Below, piece by piece: positions 26,367-35,506 of a stretch of 64,000 bases of DNA. The notes under the pieces are model-generated. The model worked only from the letters and a program-made list of their open reading frames with translations, searched no databases and was not told where the DNA came from. Both the position numbers and the translations under genes were made by a program. This stretch comes from Microvirga sp. BSC39 (GTDB lineage Bacteria > Pseudomonadota > Alphaproteobacteria > Rhizobiales > Beijerinckiaceae). Where the stretch lies: NCBI RefSeq assembly GCF_000739015.1, contig NZ_JPUG01000025.1, positions 60,908 to 124,907 on the forward strand, read 5' to 3'. Every line of letters starts with the position of its first letter. Position 1 is the stretch's first letter.

Positions 26367-27776
26367 TCAGCCGTTCTCTGCGCGGCGGTCCTTCGCGGTC
26401 CTCACCACAGTGACCGAGCACGGTGCCTCCGCCACCACCTGGGACGAGACGCTCCCCAGATAGCGCCTGAGCGCCGAGGAGGCTCGCGCCCCGATCACGA
26501 TGTGGTCCACATTGTTGTGGCGGGCATAATCGACGAGGGCCGCCGCCGGATCGTGCGCCTCCAGGACGCTGTAGGAAATCCGCTCCTTCGGGATTTCCAG
26601 TGACGAGCCCCAGTGCTTGAGCTGAACCAGGCGCTGCACGTGGAGGCTGTTGCCCTCCGCGTCCTCCAGGATGTCGACGGCGATGCGCGAGGTCTTGAGG
26701 ATGTTGACGCAGGCAATGCGCGCCTCGGTTTCGAGGGAGAGGACGCGCTGCACCATCAGGCGCAAGGCATCGGCGAGATCCTCGCTGCCTGGCGATAGAT
26801 CGACGGCGGCAAGCACGATGGGCGCGCGGGAGAGCTGGCCGGCGATGTTGGGCGTCTCCAGCGGCTGGGCCTTCCGGGCCTTGAGCCAGCGCCGAAACGT
26901 CTTCATCCCGCTGTCCCGGGCCAACCGCTCGGCGCGCTCGGTGAGCTTCACCTGGTCGGGGTTGTCCAGGTCGAGGGCGAGTTGGGCAGCGGTCGCGTAG
27001 CGGTCCTGCGGATCGACCTCGAGGCAGCGCAGGATGATCTCCTGCAGCCAGGGCGGGCAGTCGGGGGCAAGGGCCCGCGGCGGCATCGGATCGCGCCACA
27101 GGCGCTTTCGGATCTGGCCGCCCCGCGGGTTGCCGAAGGGACGCTCGCCGGTGACGAAGAAGTACAGCATCACGCCGAGCGCAAACAGGTCGCTGCGCGG
27201 ATCGGCGCGGTCCTGCAGCACCTGCTCGGGCGCCATGTAGGGCGTGGTGCCGAAGGGCTCGCGGAACTCCTCGGCCAGCAGATCGGGCAGTTGCTCATGC
27301 CGGGCGAACCCGTAATCGATGAGCACGACCTCGCCGGTCTCGCGGATCATCACGTTGCTCGGCTTGATGTCGAGATGGATGACCTTCTGCAGATGCAGGT
27401 CGTGCAGGGCCTTGGCCACCTTCGCGCCGACGGCAACCACCTCCGGCCAGGGCAGCGGCACCTCGTCGAGGCGGATTTTGAGCGACTCGCCCGGGATTTT
27501 CTCCATGACGATATAGGGCATCGGGTCGAGGGGTCCGGCCGCCACGAAGCGCGGCACATGCGGCCCGGCGAGGCGGGGCATGATCATCTGCTCGGTCTCG
27601 AAGCAGACGATGGGCAGCGGATCGTCGCTGTCGAGGAGCAGCGGGATCTTCATGACGAGCGGCGTCGGGTCGTCTTCGCGGGTCACGGTCCAGAGCAGCG
27701 CCATGCCGCCGGTGCTGATGTGCTCCTGCAGCGTGAAGCCGTCGATCACCATGCCGGGCTCAAGACGCCAGCGCAT
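26367..27776 (-). CDS. Ser/Thr protein kinase fused to a universal stress protein domain
   Basis: 469 residues. Residues about 10-270 form an eukaryotic-type kinase: glycine loop ISTGGMALLW, ATP Lys in LVMKIPLLL, catalytic loop VIHLDIKPSNVMI (a non-RD kinase, Leu before Asp), DYG in place of DFG, and APEQVL. A basic linker follows, then a UspA domain (about 315-465) that keeps the ATP motif IGARASSALRRYLGSVS. The start lies 3 nt after the stop of a metallophosphoesterase gene, so the two are probably coupled. The layout suggests stress- or nucleotide-gated signalling; no target is evident. Confidence 0.88.
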   Translation of the reverse strand: MRWRLEPGMVIDGFTLQEHISTGGMALLWTVTREDDPTPLVMKIPLLLDSDDPLPIVCFETEQMIMPRLAGPHVPRFVAAGPLDPMPYIVMEKIPGESLKIRLDEVPLPWPEVVAVGAKVAKALHDLHLQKVIHLDIKPSNVMIRETGEVVLIDYGFARHEQLPDLLAEEFREPFGTTPYMAPEQVLQDRADPRSDLFALGVMLYFFVTGERPFGNPRGGQIRKRLWRDPMPPRALAPDCPPWLQEIILRCLEVDPQDRYATAAQLALDLDNPDQVKLTERAERLARDSGMKTFRRWLKARKAQPLETPNIAGQLSRAPIVLAAVDLSPGSEDLADALRLMVQRVLSLETEARIACVNILKTSRIAVDILEDAEGNSLHVQRLVQLKHWGSSLEIPKERISYSVLEAHDPAAALVDYARHNNVDHIVIGARASSALRRYLGSVSSQVVAEAPCSVTVVRTAKDRRAENG

Positions 27777-27779
27777 GCG

Positions 27780-28520
27780 TCAGCGGCCCTGTTCGAGGCG
27801 AAGCGCGAGCTTCTCGGGCAAGCCCGCCTCCCTCACCTTTTGGGCGGCGGTGGCCGTGTCATAGGGCACGCGCAGGTAGCGCAGGGTCTGGCGGGCCGTG
27901 TCGAAGACGGCGTAGTTCGCCGCCGCGACTCCGTCTCGCGGTTGCCCGACAGCGCCGATGACCGCAAGCCACGTGCGGGTCGGCAGCAGCGGGATGTCGT
28001 TGTTCGCCACCGGCGAGAAGGTGCCGACCTTCGCGGTGGTGCTCATATGGTAGAGCATGGGCACATGCACATGGCCGCAGAAGGTGATGTGGGATTCGAC
28101 CCGGGAAAAATGCCGGATCGCCGCCATCGGCTCATCCATGTAGTCCCAGTTGCGCGGGGCATAGCCGTTGGCATGGACATAAAGAACGTTCCCGTCCTCA
28201 TGGACCAGCGGAAGATCGGCCAGAAAGCGGCGCTGCTCGGGCCCGAGCTGGCCCCGGGTCCAGCGCAGCGCCTCGCGGGCCGTGCCGTTCATGTCCTCGT
28301 CCGGGCCGTCGATGGCGGCATCATGATTGCCGAGGAGCGCGACGGCACCCTGGTCCACCAGGGTCCGGATCGTGTCGACCACCCAGGCCGGATCGGCGCC
28401 ATAACCGACATAATCGCCCAGGAAGACGAAGCGGTCGACCTTGAGCAGGCGCGCATGGGCGAGGCAGGCCTGGAGCGCTTCGCGGTTGCCGTGGATGTCG
28501 GTGAGGATGGCGATGAGCAT
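27780..28520 (-). CDS. Metallophosphoesterase (calcineurin-like)
   Basis: 246 residues. Metal-binding motifs are all present: LTDIHGN (Asp, His), FLGDYVGYGADP (GDxxxxG), ALLGNHD, the late TFCGHVHVPM, and a His in LYVHANGYAPRN. The family hydrolyses phosphomonoesters, phosphodiesters or phosphoproteins using two metals. It lies directly upstream of the kinase-UspA gene in one transcription unit, so it may be the opposing phosphatase, but nucleotide substrates such as Ap4A are equally possible. Confidence 0.85.
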   Translation of the reverse strand: MLIAILTDIHGNREALQACLAHARLLKVDRFVFLGDYVGYGADPAWVVDTIRTLVDQGAVALLGNHDAAIDGPDEDMNGTAREALRWTRGQLGPEQRRFLADLPLVHEDGNVLYVHANGYAPRNWDYMDEPMAAIRHFSRVESHITFCGHVHVPMLYHMSTTAKVGTFSPVANNDIPLLPTRTWLAVIGAVGQPRDGVAAANYAVFDTARQTLRYLRVPYDTATAAQKVREAGLPEKLALRLEQGR

Positions 28521-28601
28521 GGAAGCAGTTCAACTCCAAACGCATCGCCACCGCAAGCCAGCCAATGGATGGCGTGGTTAAAGTAGACGCATCAGACGAA
28601 T

Positions 28602-28626
28602 CCCAGAAGTGGACACCACTTCTGGG
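28602..28626. repeat. Perfect hairpin CCCAGAAGTGG/CCACTTCTGGG after the transglycosylase gene
   Basis: An 11-bp perfect stem with a 3-nt loop, 10 nt past the stop of the minus-strand lytic transglycosylase gene. There is no U-run on either side. The sequence around it, GTGTCCACTTCTGGG, looks like an intergenic repeat I associate with Rhizobiales genomes; only one copy is in this window, so repeat status is not shown here. Confidence 0.5.
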
Positions 28627-28635
28627 TCCGATGCT

Positions 28636-29826
28636 TTACCCCCGCAGCGCCTGCAGCACCTTGCCGCCGGGCCTTCCGCGCGGTTCGAGGCCGATGCGGC
28701 GCTCCACGTCCTTGATTGCCTCGCGGGTCTTGGAGCCGATCTTGCCGTCCGGTTCGCCCACATCGTAGCCGCGGGCGGTGAGCAGGGTCTGCAGCTCCCG
28801 GCGCTGGGCGCGGGACAGCGGCGGATCGTCCGTGGGCCAGGCGGTCTGGATGCCAGGGAGACCTTTCAGCCGGTCGCCGAGGAGCGCGATGGCAAGCCCA
28901 TAGGACTCGGCAGCGTTGTAGGAATAGACCGCGTCGAAATTCTTGGTGACGATGAAGGCCGGGCCGTTCACGCCCGCCGGGATGATGATGCCCGCGGCGT
29001 AGCTGCCTTCGAGGGGACGTCCGTCGACGCGGCGCACGCCCATGGCGGCCCAGGTGCTCAGCGGCTTCTTGTTCTTGCGCCCAGCGAGGCCCTGGTTGAA
29101 GTTTGCCGGCAGGCGCACCTCGTAGCCCCAGGGAAGACCGTTCACCCAGCCGGCCTTCTTCAGGAAGTTCGCCGTGGAGTGAACCGCGTCCGGCACGGAG
29201 TTCATGATGTCGCGACGCCCGTCGCCGTCGCCGTCCACCGCGAGCCGCTGGAACGTGGAGGGCATGAACTGGGTATGGCCGAAGGCCCCGGCCCAGGAGC
29301 CCCGCAGGTTCGCCGGGTTGATGTCTCCATCCTGCACGATCTTGAGCGTCGCCATCAGCTCGCCCTTGAAATACTCGTTGCGGCGGGGCGCATAGCACAC
29401 GAGCGTCGTGAGCGACTGCACCAGCGGCCGGCCGCCGATATCCTTGCCGAAATTCGATTCGACGCCCCAGACGCCGGCAATCGCATGGCGGTCGACGCCG
29501 AAGCGCGCTTCGGCCGAAGCCAGGGCCTGTCCCCATTGCCGCATGGCGGTGCGGCCGTCCTGCACCCGCTCGTCGTCCACGAGGGCCGCGAGATAGTCCC
29601 AGATCGGCGTCTTGAACTCCGGCTGGTTGCTCATGAGGTCGAGGATCGTCAGATCCGGCGTAATGCCGCGGGTCGCGACATCGAAGGCCTGGCCTGAAAT
29701 GCCCTTGGCAGCGGCCTGGGATTTCAGGCCGGCGAGGCAGGAGCCGAAATCGGCCTGGGCCGCAGCCGGAGTGGCGAGGCCGAAGCCGGCGAGAGCGAGC
29801 AGAGTGGGGGCAAGAAGATTCTTCAT
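28636..29826 (-). CDS. Lytic murein transglycosylase (MltB-like) with peptidoglycan-binding domain
   Basis: 396 residues. A signal peptide (MKNLLAPTLLALAGFGLATP) is followed by an MltB/SLT catalytic domain; the catalytic Glu is in GVWGVESNFGKDIGG. The segments SWAGAFGHTQFMPSTFQRLA and DIMNSVPDAVHSTANFLKKA are conserved in the family. The C-terminus (about 325-390) is a peptidoglycan-binding helical module with LQTLLTARGYDVGEPDGKIG. It cleaves glycan strands to 1,6-anhydromuramic acid in the periplasm. The ATG is chosen over an in-frame GTG 9 nt upstream because AAGG lies 8 nt before it. Confidence 0.92.
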   Translation of the reverse strand: MKNLLAPTLLALAGFGLATPAAAQADFGSCLAGLKSQAAAKGISGQAFDVATRGITPDLTILDLMSNQPEFKTPIWDYLAALVDDERVQDGRTAMRQWGQALASAEARFGVDRHAIAGVWGVESNFGKDIGGRPLVQSLTTLVCYAPRRNEYFKGELMATLKIVQDGDINPANLRGSWAGAFGHTQFMPSTFQRLAVDGDGDGRRDIMNSVPDAVHSTANFLKKAGWVNGLPWGYEVRLPANFNQGLAGRKNKKPLSTWAAMGVRRVDGRPLEGSYAAGIIIPAGVNGPAFIVTKNFDAVYSYNAAESYGLAIALLGDRLKGLPGIQTAWPTDDPPLSRAQRRELQTLLTARGYDVGEPDGKIGSKTREAIKDVERRIGLEPRGRPGGKVLQALRG

Positions 29827-29907
29827 GCGCCGCACCTTGCAGGGAATTTGGTTAATCTTGTGAAAACGGGGCCGTGCCTCACGCTTTCGTCATCGCTCAG
29901 CCTCGGC

Positions 29908-30288
29908 TCAGCCGGCCTCGATCTCCGGATCGGGAAGATTGCACTGGATCCAGCGGTCGTTCACATGAACGTCGGTGGTCTCCAGTCGACCCGGGCCGAG
30001 GTTGACGAACTTGTGCGGAACATGGGCTGGTCCAAAGACGACCTGGCCCTTTTCACATTCGAGGCGCTCGTCGCCTACGGTGAAGAGCGCCCGCCCCTCG
30101 CGGATGATGAAGATCTCGTCATAAGGGTGGACGTGCCATTTGGGCCCGCCGCCGACTTCTTCCGTGGAATAGAACAGCACGGTCACGCCGGTGCCGAGGG
30201 TGTACCCCTCGACATGGCCCTTCCAGAATAGGTCGGGATGGGTTGTCCAGTCGGCGCGGTCAAGAACCCGTGGCTTGGCTTTCGTCAT
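29908..30288 (-). CDS. Cupin domain protein
   Basis: 126 residues forming one beta-barrel. Metal-binding cupin motif 1 is KWHVHPYDEIFIIREGRA (two His and a Glu), and motif 2 is FGPAHVPHKFVNLGPG with the last His. Single-domain cupins serve as dioxygenases, isomerases or sugar/metabolite sensors; no neighbour points to one of these. It is divergent from a small unknown gene, with 11 nt between starts, so the promoters must overlap the coding regions. Confidence 0.83.
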   Translation of the reverse strand: MTKAKPRVLDRADWTTHPDLFWKGHVEGYTLGTGVTVLFYSTEEVGGGPKWHVHPYDEIFIIREGRALFTVGDERLECEKGQVVFGPAHVPHKFVNLGPGRLETTDVHVNDRWIQCNLPDPEIEAG

Positions 30289-30299
30289 CGCTCATCCTC

Positions 30300-30722
30300 G
30301 TGAAGTGGATAGATTACGAGTTGCTTTCGGCTATGCTGCTGAAGGCGAAACCGAACACAATGAGAAGAATAATGGTACTGGAGGAGCACACCACGCCCGA
30401 CGGTCTTCTGACACTCAGCGTCCATAAGTTTATTGATGGTATCGCCATCGGCTTTGATGGTCTAGCTTGGCATACCCACCCAGACCTCCTCGTCGGATCT
30501 TATGGCGACGACGAGGAGAAGGCTTTGAGAGGCTTCATATCGGCGATTCTCAATGACAAGCTCCTGATCGTCTGCTTGACGGCGGGAGACGGCCTGGAAG
30601 CGGCATGGGTCGAGGACGACTTACATTACGCCCTTGACGCTGCCGTGGAGAGTAAAGCCATAAAGATCAGGTATTGGAGCGGCTGGTTACCGAGCCATAC
30701 GAACGCTTCCGCACAGGCCTGA
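30300..30722 (+). CDS. Hypothetical protein with low-GC composition
   Basis: 140 residues if the GTG is used (VKWIDYELLSAMLLKAKPNT); ATG at 30360 is the alternative. The protein is mixed alpha/beta and acidic with LTLSVHKFIDGIAIGFDG, WHTHPDLLVGSYG and a final IKIRYWSGW. I do not recognise it. The codon use is visibly more AT-rich than in neighbouring genes, which suggests recent acquisition. Size and composition recall small immunity-like or accessory proteins, but no toxin gene is adjacent, so no function is assigned. Confidence 0.6.
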   Translation: MKWIDYELLSAMLLKAKPNTMRRIMVLEEHTTPDGLLTLSVHKFIDGIAIGFDGLAWHTHPDLLVGSYGDDEEKALRGFISAILNDKLLIVCLTAGDGLEAAWVEDDLHYALDAAVESKAIKIRYWSGWLPSHTNASAQA

Positions 30723-30783
30723 GCTTCTCGGCCGCTGAGCGGCAAAGGAGCGAACCAGTCCGCCGAACCTCACCCCAAATTTT

Positions 30784-31386
30784 CTAAGCCCAAGCCCGCT
30801 CGCCGAGCTTCTTCTCGAAGCTGTCGATGGCGGAGGCCTTTTCCATAGTCAGGCCGATGCCGTCGAGGCCGTTGAGCATGCAGTGCTTCTTGAACGGGTC
30901 GATGTCGAAGGTGATGGAGCCGCCGTCGGGGCCGCGGATCTCTTGCCGTTCCAGGTCGACCGTCAGCGTGGCGTTGGCGCCGCGGCTGGCATCGTCGAAG
31001 AGCTTCTCCAGGTCTTCCGGCGAGACCTTGATCGGCAGGATGCCGTTCTGGAAGCAGTTGTTGTAGAAGATGTCCGCGAAGCTCGTTGAGATCACGCAGC
31101 GGATGCCGAAATCGAGCAGCGCCCAGGGAGCATGCTCGCGGGACGAGCCGCAGCCGAAATTGTCCCCCGCCACCAGGATCTTGGCATTGCGGTAGGCCGG
31201 TTGGTTGAGGACGAAATCCGGGTTCTCCGACCCGTCCTCGCGGTAGCGCATTTCCGAGAAGAGGCCGGTGCCGAGCCCCGTGCGCTTGATCGTCTTCAGG
31301 TACTGCTTGGGGATGATCATATCGGTGTCGATATTGATGATCCGCAGCGGCGCCGCGACGCTTTCCAGCACGGTGAACTTGTCCAT
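30784..31386 (-). CDS. leuD: 3-isopropylmalate dehydratase small subunit
   Basis: 200 residues. [14 protein letters not shown] near the start and [19 protein letters not shown] in the swivel domain are diagnostic; [11 protein letters not shown] follows. With LeuC it isomerises 2-isopropylmalate to 3-isopropylmalate. [10 protein letters not shown] is chosen as the start, since AAGGA lies 9 nt upstream; an in-frame start 9 nt earlier is possible. It lies 1.3 kb from leuC with two small genes and a secreted-protein gene between. Confidence 0.95.
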   Translation of the reverse strand: MDKFTVLESVAAPLRIINIDTDMIIPKQYLKTIKRTGLGTGLFSEMRYREDGSENPDFVLNQPAYRNAKILVAGDNFGCGSSREHAPWALLDFGIRCVISTSFADIFYNNCFQNGILPIKVSPEDLEKLFDDASRGANATLTVDLERQEIRGPDGGSITFDIDPFKKHCMLNGLDGIGLTMEKASAIDSFEKKLGERAWA

Positions 31387-31525
31387 GGTCCTCAATCCTT
31401 CAGGCGGCGCCTGAGCCGCTTTTCAGGTGCCTCATACCAAAGGCTTCTGGGGTCGGCTAGGGCAACCATGTCGCGGCGCGCAAAGAATTGTCGCCGGGCG
31501 GGCTCCCAACGCAATTTTATGAGGC

Positions 31526-31933
31526 TTAAGAGGCCGCCGTCTCGATGGCCTCCATGTCCTCGTCCGAGAGGCCGAAATGGTGGCCGATCTCGTGGACCAG
31601 CACGTGAGTGACGATGTGGCCTAGGCTCTCCTCGTGCTCGGCCCAGTAATCGAGGATCGGGCGGCGGTAGAGCCAGACCATGTTGGGGAACTGGCCCGTC
31701 TGCATCATGGCGCCGCCCTGGGCGAGCCCGATGCCGCGGAAGAGGCCTAGCAGATCGAAGGGCGTCTCGCAGCCCATCTCCCGCAAGGTCTCGTCATCGG
31801 GAAAATCCTCGACCCGGATCACCACGCCCTCGCACAGGGCGCGGAATTCGGCCGGCAGGCGGGCGTAAGCGTCCTGTGCCAGGGCTTCCATGTCGTCGAG
31901 GGAAGGGGCCTGGAGGGTGGCGAGATCGGTCAT
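31526..31933 (-). CDS. Zincin-like metallopeptidase family protein
   Basis: 135 residues. The zinc motif HExxH is present in VLVHEIGHHFGLSDEDME near the C-terminus. The N-terminal half has FRALCEGVVIRVEDFPDDET, typical of the short metallopeptidase family (DUF1025, MTTase-like minimal zincin) found across Alphaproteobacteria. There is no signal peptide, so it is cytoplasmic. The substrate is unknown. The following 91-residue protein gene starts 4 nt upstream of it on the same strand, suggesting coexpression. Confidence 0.8.
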   Translation of the reverse strand: MTDLATLQAPSLDDMEALAQDAYARLPAEFRALCEGVVIRVEDFPDDETLREMGCETPFDLLGLFRGIGLAQGGAMMQTGQFPNMVWLYRRPILDYWAEHEESLGHIVTHVLVHEIGHHFGLSDEDMEAIETAAS

Positions 31934-31937
31934 GGTC

Positions 31938-32213
31938 TTAAAGGACGTCGAGCTGAACGAGGAGCCAGAAGCCGAGGATGACGACGCCGATCAGGGACAG
32001 AATGCGCCCGATGCGCCGGCCCCAGAGCTCGATCGGGTCGGTGCCGCCATCCGGGTCCGAACCCATGGCATCCTTGGCGCCGAAATGATCGCCAGCCCGC
32101 CGGCCCATGCGGGCGAGCGCGGAGGAGCCCAGCGTGTCCGTGTCCCGCTGCACGCGCTCCAGTGCCTCGCGGGCCTCGGAGGCCTCGCGCGCCTCGCGCT
32201 CCCGTTCATTCAT
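31938..32213 (-). CDS. Small tail-anchored hypothetical protein
   Basis: 91 residues. The N-terminal 25 residues are charged and helical (NEREREAREASEAREALERV), the middle is Gly/Asp-rich, and one membrane helix lies at the C-terminus (ILSLIGVVILGFWLLVQL). GGGAGG lies 6 nt before the ATG, and the gene ends 4 nt before the metallopeptidase gene. The layout is that of a tail-anchored inner-membrane protein. I know no function for it. Confidence 0.68.
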   Translation of the reverse strand: MNEREREAREASEAREALERVQRDTDTLGSSALARMGRRAGDHFGAKDAMGSDPDGGTDPIELWGRRIGRILSLIGVVILGFWLLVQLDVL

Positions 32214-32333
32214 CACTCGCCTCCCGGCTTAACGTCGACTTCACCATGGCGCCTGAACGGCAGCTTCGCAACGGAACGCCTCTGCAGCTCAGCCGTTAAC
32301 AGCCCCGGATAACCAATTCTTGAAGAGGCAACA

Positions 32334-32627
32334 ATGCGTACGATTCTCGGTGTCCTGGCTGTGGCCGGGTTGACTTTCCTCGGCGCCGGCACGGCGTCGG
32401 CCCAGGGCGTTGATGTGCGGATCGGCCCGAACGGCGTTCGCCTCGAGCAGAACCGCCCGGCCTATCGCGAGCGTATCATCGAACGCCGCGTGGTGCGTCC
32501 CGCCCGCACCCGCACCGTGTGCCGCACGGTGATGGAGGAGCGCGTCCGCCGGAACGGCGTCATCGTCCGTCGCCCGGTGGAGCGCTGCCGTCAGGTAGTG
32601 GCCGGCCGCCGGGTGTATGTGGACTAA
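32334..32627 (+). CDS. Small secreted Arg-rich protein
   Basis: 97 residues. A Sec signal peptide (MRTILGVLAVAGLTFLGAGT, cleavage after ASA) precedes a very basic mature part with repeated Arg-Val-Val blocks: RIIERRVVRPARTRTVCRTV and VIVRRPVERCRQVV. Two cysteines, about 30 residues apart, could form a disulfide. Similar short periplasmic proteins occur in Methylobacteriaceae and Bradyrhizobiaceae as far as I recall, without known role. It is followed by a perfect terminator shared with leuC. Confidence 0.72.
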   Translation: MRTILGVLAVAGLTFLGAGTASAQGVDVRIGPNGVRLEQNRPAYRERIIERRVVRPARTRTVCRTVMEERVRRNGVIVRRPVERCRQVVAGRRVYVD

Positions 32628-32650
32628 GGGCGAAAAATTTTCCGCATAAG

Positions 32651-32682
32651 AAAGGCCGTGACTCGCGCGAGTCACGGCCTTT
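32651..32682. terminator. Bidirectional terminator (secreted protein / leuC)
   Basis: A perfect 32-nt palindrome, AAAGGCCGTGACTCGC followed by its complement, with TTTCGTTT to the right and an A/T-rich stretch (GAAAAATTTT) to the left. It serves two convergent genes. Confidence 0.92.
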
Positions 32683-32704
32683 TCGTTTCTTGCGAGGCTG
32701 TGGA

Positions 32705-34111
32705 TCAGCCGAAGGTGCGGATGTCCACGAAGCGGCCCGCGATCGCCGCCGCCGCCGCCATGGCGGGCGACACGAGATGGGTGCGGCCCTTGAAGCCCTG
32801 ACGGCCCTCGAAATTGCGGTTGGAGGTCGAGGCGCAGCGCTCGCCCGGAGCCAGCCGGTCGGCGTTCATGGCCAGGCACATGGAGCAGCCGGGCTCGCGC
32901 CAGTCGAAGCCGGCCGCCTTGAAGATCCTGTCGAGCCCCTCAGCCTCGGCCTGCATCTTCACGATGCCGGAGCCGGGCACGATCATGGCGCTGACGGTCT
33001 CGGCCACGCGCTTGCCTTCGACGACCTTGGCCACCGCCCGCAGGTCCTCGATGCGGCCGTTGGTGCAGGAGCCGATAAACACGCGGTCGAGGGTGATGTC
33101 GGTGATCTTCGTGCCGGGGGTGAGACCCATATATTCCAGCGCGCGCCACTTGGAGCGGCGCTTGTTCTCATCCTGGATGTCATCCGGGTTCGGCACCACG
33201 CCAGCCACCGAGATCACGTCCTCGGGGCTCGTGCCCCAGGTGACGATGGGCGGCAGGCTGGCGGCATCGAGGCGGATTTCGGAGTCGAAGAACGCGCCTT
33301 CGTCGGTGCGAAGGCTGTCCCAATAGCGCACGGCCGCATCCCAGGCATCGCCCTTGGGAGCCTTGGGGCGGTCTTTCAGATAGGCATAGGTCTTCTCGTC
33401 GGGGGCCACCATGCCGGCCCGGGCGCCGCCCTCGATGGCCATGTTGCAGACCGTCATGCGGCCTTCCATGGACAGGGACCGGATGGCCTCGCCCGCATAT
33501 TCGATCACGTGACCCGTGCCGCCGGCGGTGCCGATCTCGCCGATGATGGCCAGGATGATGTCCTTGGCGGTGACGCCGGCGGGCAGCTGCCCGTCCACGG
33601 TCACGCGCATGTTCTTGGCCTTCTTCTGGATCAGCGTCTGCGTGGCGAGGACGTGCTCCACCTCGGACGTTCCGATGCCGTGGGCGAGCGAGCCGAAGGC
33701 GCCGTGGGTCGAGGTGTGGCTGTCGCCGCACACGATGGTCATGCCCGGAAGCGTGAAGCCCTGCTCCGGGCCCACCACGTGGACGATGCCCTGGCGGGTG
33801 TCGAGCTCGTTGTAATACTCGACGCCGAAATCCTTGGCATTCTGGGCGAGAGCCGCGACCTGGGTGGCGGCTTCGGGATCCTCGATGCCGTGAGAGCGGT
33901 CGGAGGTCGGCACGTTGTGGTCGACCACGGCCAGGGTCTTGTGCGGCTGGCGCACCTGACGGCCGGTCATGCGCAGGCCCTCGAAGGCCTGGGGGCTGGT
34001 GACCTCATGGACGAGGTGGCGGTCGATGTAGAGAAGGCACGTCCCGTCATCCTGCTGATCGACGACGTGATCGTCCCAGATCTTGTCATAGAGGGTGCGG
34101 GCTTTGGCCAT
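32705..34111 (-). CDS. leuC: 3-isopropylmalate dehydratase large subunit
   Basis: 468 residues of the aconitase superfamily. The 4Fe-4S cysteines are in [17 protein letters not shown] and GCSMCLAMN; substrate loops [16 protein letters not shown] and [14 protein letters not shown] are present. It works with LeuD. The AGAGAACC ribosome site is weak-to-moderate. A short frame with three tandem Leu codons occurs upstream but lacks an attenuator hairpin. The rplS gene lies upstream on the same strand, with its terminator between. Confidence 0.97.
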   Translation of the reverse strand: MAKARTLYDKIWDDHVVDQQDDGTCLLYIDRHLVHEVTSPQAFEGLRMTGRQVRQPHKTLAVVDHNVPTSDRSHGIEDPEAATQVAALAQNAKDFGVEYYNELDTRQGIVHVVGPEQGFTLPGMTIVCGDSHTSTHGAFGSLAHGIGTSEVEHVLATQTLIQKKAKNMRVTVDGQLPAGVTAKDIILAIIGEIGTAGGTGHVIEYAGEAIRSLSMEGRMTVCNMAIEGGARAGMVAPDEKTYAYLKDRPKAPKGDAWDAAVRYWDSLRTDEGAFFDSEIRLDAASLPPIVTWGTSPEDVISVAGVVPNPDDIQDENKRRSKWRALEYMGLTPGTKITDITLDRVFIGSCTNGRIEDLRAVAKVVEGKRVAETVSAMIVPGSGIVKMQAEAEGLDRIFKAAGFDWREPGCSMCLAMNADRLAPGERCASTSNRNFEGRQGFKGRTHLVSPAMAAAAAIAGRFVDIRTFG

Positions 34112-34288
34112 GGTTCTCTTCCAACGGTCTCGACAATGGTAATTTCAGCGTGTTTAGCGGCTTGAGCCGTCCAGGAGAAGATGCCCTGAGCGCACACCGC
34201 ATTGAAACGATCGCATAGCAGAGATGACAAAACGCGCAATTATATTTTTGTCGCGCCGCATTGTCCGCAAAGCTTCCCCCATCAGCAA

Positions 34289-34314
34289 AAAAGCGCGGTT
34301 TGCACCGCGCTTTT
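34289..34314 (-). terminator. Intrinsic terminator of rplS
   Basis: An 11-bp stem AAAAGCGCGGT/ACCGCGCTTTT with loop TTGC, 28 nt past the rplS stop. A T-run follows on the minus strand. Confidence 0.88.
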
Positions 34315-34341
34315 GAAAAACTTTGCCTGAGAAGGGGAGCC

Positions 34342-34719
34342 TTACTCGGCTGCAGCCTGGGTCTTCTTCTCGGCGCGCTCGGTGATACGGGCCGACTTAC
34401 CGCGACGGTCGCGCAGGTAGTACAGCTTGGCGCGGCGAACGGCACCGCGGCGCACGACCTTGATCGAGTCGACGTTCGGCGAATAGATCGGGAACACGCG
34501 CTCCACGCCTTCGCCGTAGGAAATCTTGCGGACCGTGAAGCTCTCCTGGAGCCCGCCACCCGAACGGGCGATGCAGACGCCTTCATAAGCCTGGATACGC
34601 GAGCGCTCGCCTTCCTTCACCTTCACGTTGACGATGACGGTGTCGCCGGGCTGGAAATCGGGAATGGTCTTGGCGAGCTTGGCGATCTGCTCTTGCTCGA
34701 GCTGCTGAATGATGTTCAT
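34342..34719 (-). CDS. rplS: 50S ribosomal protein L19
   Basis: 125 residues. [20 protein letters not shown] and [20 protein letters not shown] are L19 signatures, followed by [19 protein letters not shown] and [21 protein letters not shown]19 sits at the 30S-50S interface. The C-terminal tail is Ala/Lys-rich. A strong AGGAG precedes the ATG. In many bacteria rplS follows trmD directly; here they are separated by about 3.3 kb with HxlR, Lrp, a PLP enzyme and a DMT transporter in between. Confidence 0.97.
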   Translation of the reverse strand: MNIIQQLEQEQIAKLAKTIPDFQPGDTVIVNVKVKEGERSRIQAYEGVCIARSGGGLQESFTVRKISYGEGVERVFPIYSPNVDSIKVVRRGAVRRAKLYYLRDRRGKSARITERAEKKTQAAAE

Positions 34720-34834
34720 GGTCTATACTCCTGCCGTTGCGCGGCCTCAGGGCAAGCCCCGGACCCGCTGGATTTCGGCGTCCTGTTTTAAGTTGAGGCC
34801 GGGCCTATACAGGAGTTCGGAGGGGTTGTCGAGC

Positions 34835-35506
34835 CTATGGCCGAGCGGCAGGCTCGACCTCTGCAAACAGATACCGCTCGAACCAGTGCGGGAACGCCTT
34901 GGCGAGTTCCCGCGGTCCTTCCACCGTCAGTCCTGTCCTTTGCGCCTCGGCAAAGTTCACGTCGCCGCGCCACCAGGCGACCAGCGCCGGCAGACGGGCG
35001 CGGATGCGCAGCGGCTCAGGGAAGCCGGGATTCTGGGTGCAGAGCGAGACCTCGGCTTCTTTCAGCAGCAGGAAGCGCGGCTGGCGCTGCCCCTCGACCT
35101 CGAAGCGGACGACGAGGGGCTCCTTCGGCAGGGCCTCTGGGCGCACCCGCCGCTGCATGTCGACGAGAACGGGTTCGAGATCGAGATCCTCATCCGCGGC
35201 GTGCCGCGGCAGCCAGCGCTGGCCCCAGGTGCCGAGCGCGCTCACGATGCCCATCAGCTCCCGGCCGGCCTCGGTGAGTGCATATTCGGGGCCATGCTCG
35301 CCCTCCATGCGCGACACGGCGCCTGCCTGCACCAGCGCCTGCAGGCGCTCGGACAGCATCGTGCGGGAGATGCGCGGGATGCCGCGGCGGATGTCGTTGA
35401 AGCGGCGGCTGCCGCACAGAAGCTCGCGCACCACGAGAAGGGTCCAGCGCCCGCCGATTGCCTCATGGGCGCGGGCCACGGAACAGAACTGACCGTAATC
35501 TGCCAT
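34835..35506 (-). CDS. HxlR-family winged-helix regulator with extra C-terminal domain
   Basis: 223 residues. The first ~100 are an HxlR DNA-binding domain: YGQFCSVARAHEAIGGRWTL, the single Cys that senses oxidants or aldehydes in related proteins, RFNDIRRGIPRISRTMLSERL and EYALTEAGREL. The extra ~110 residues, with WWRGDVNFAEAQRTGLTVEG, resemble the SCP2-like domain attached to some HxlR proteins. The gene is divergent from a cysteine-synthase-like gene 105 nt away and may control it. Open codons upstream of the ATG at 35506 run into that gene and are discounted. Confidence 0.85.
   Translation of the reverse strand: MADYGQFCSVARAHEAIGGRWTLLVVRELLCGSRRFNDIRRGIPRISRTMLSERLQALVQAGAVSRMEGEHGPEYALTEAGRELMGIVSALGTWGQRWLPRHAADEDLDLEPVLVDMQRRVRPEALPKEPLVVRFEVEGQRQPRFLLLKEAEVSLCTQNPGFPEPLRIRARLPALVAWWRGDVNFAEAQRTGLTVEGPRELAKAFPHWFERYLFAEVEPAARP

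Noticed and set aside
26982..28586. A 534-codon plus-strand frame opposite the kinase-UspA and phosphoesterase genes
   Set aside because: Antisense shadow of two genes with complete catalytic motifs; no motif of its own.
34112..34250. A short frame with three tandem Leu codons upstream of leuC, as a leucine attenuator
   Set aside because: Only about 45 nt separate it from leuC and no terminator or antiterminator hairpin is present.
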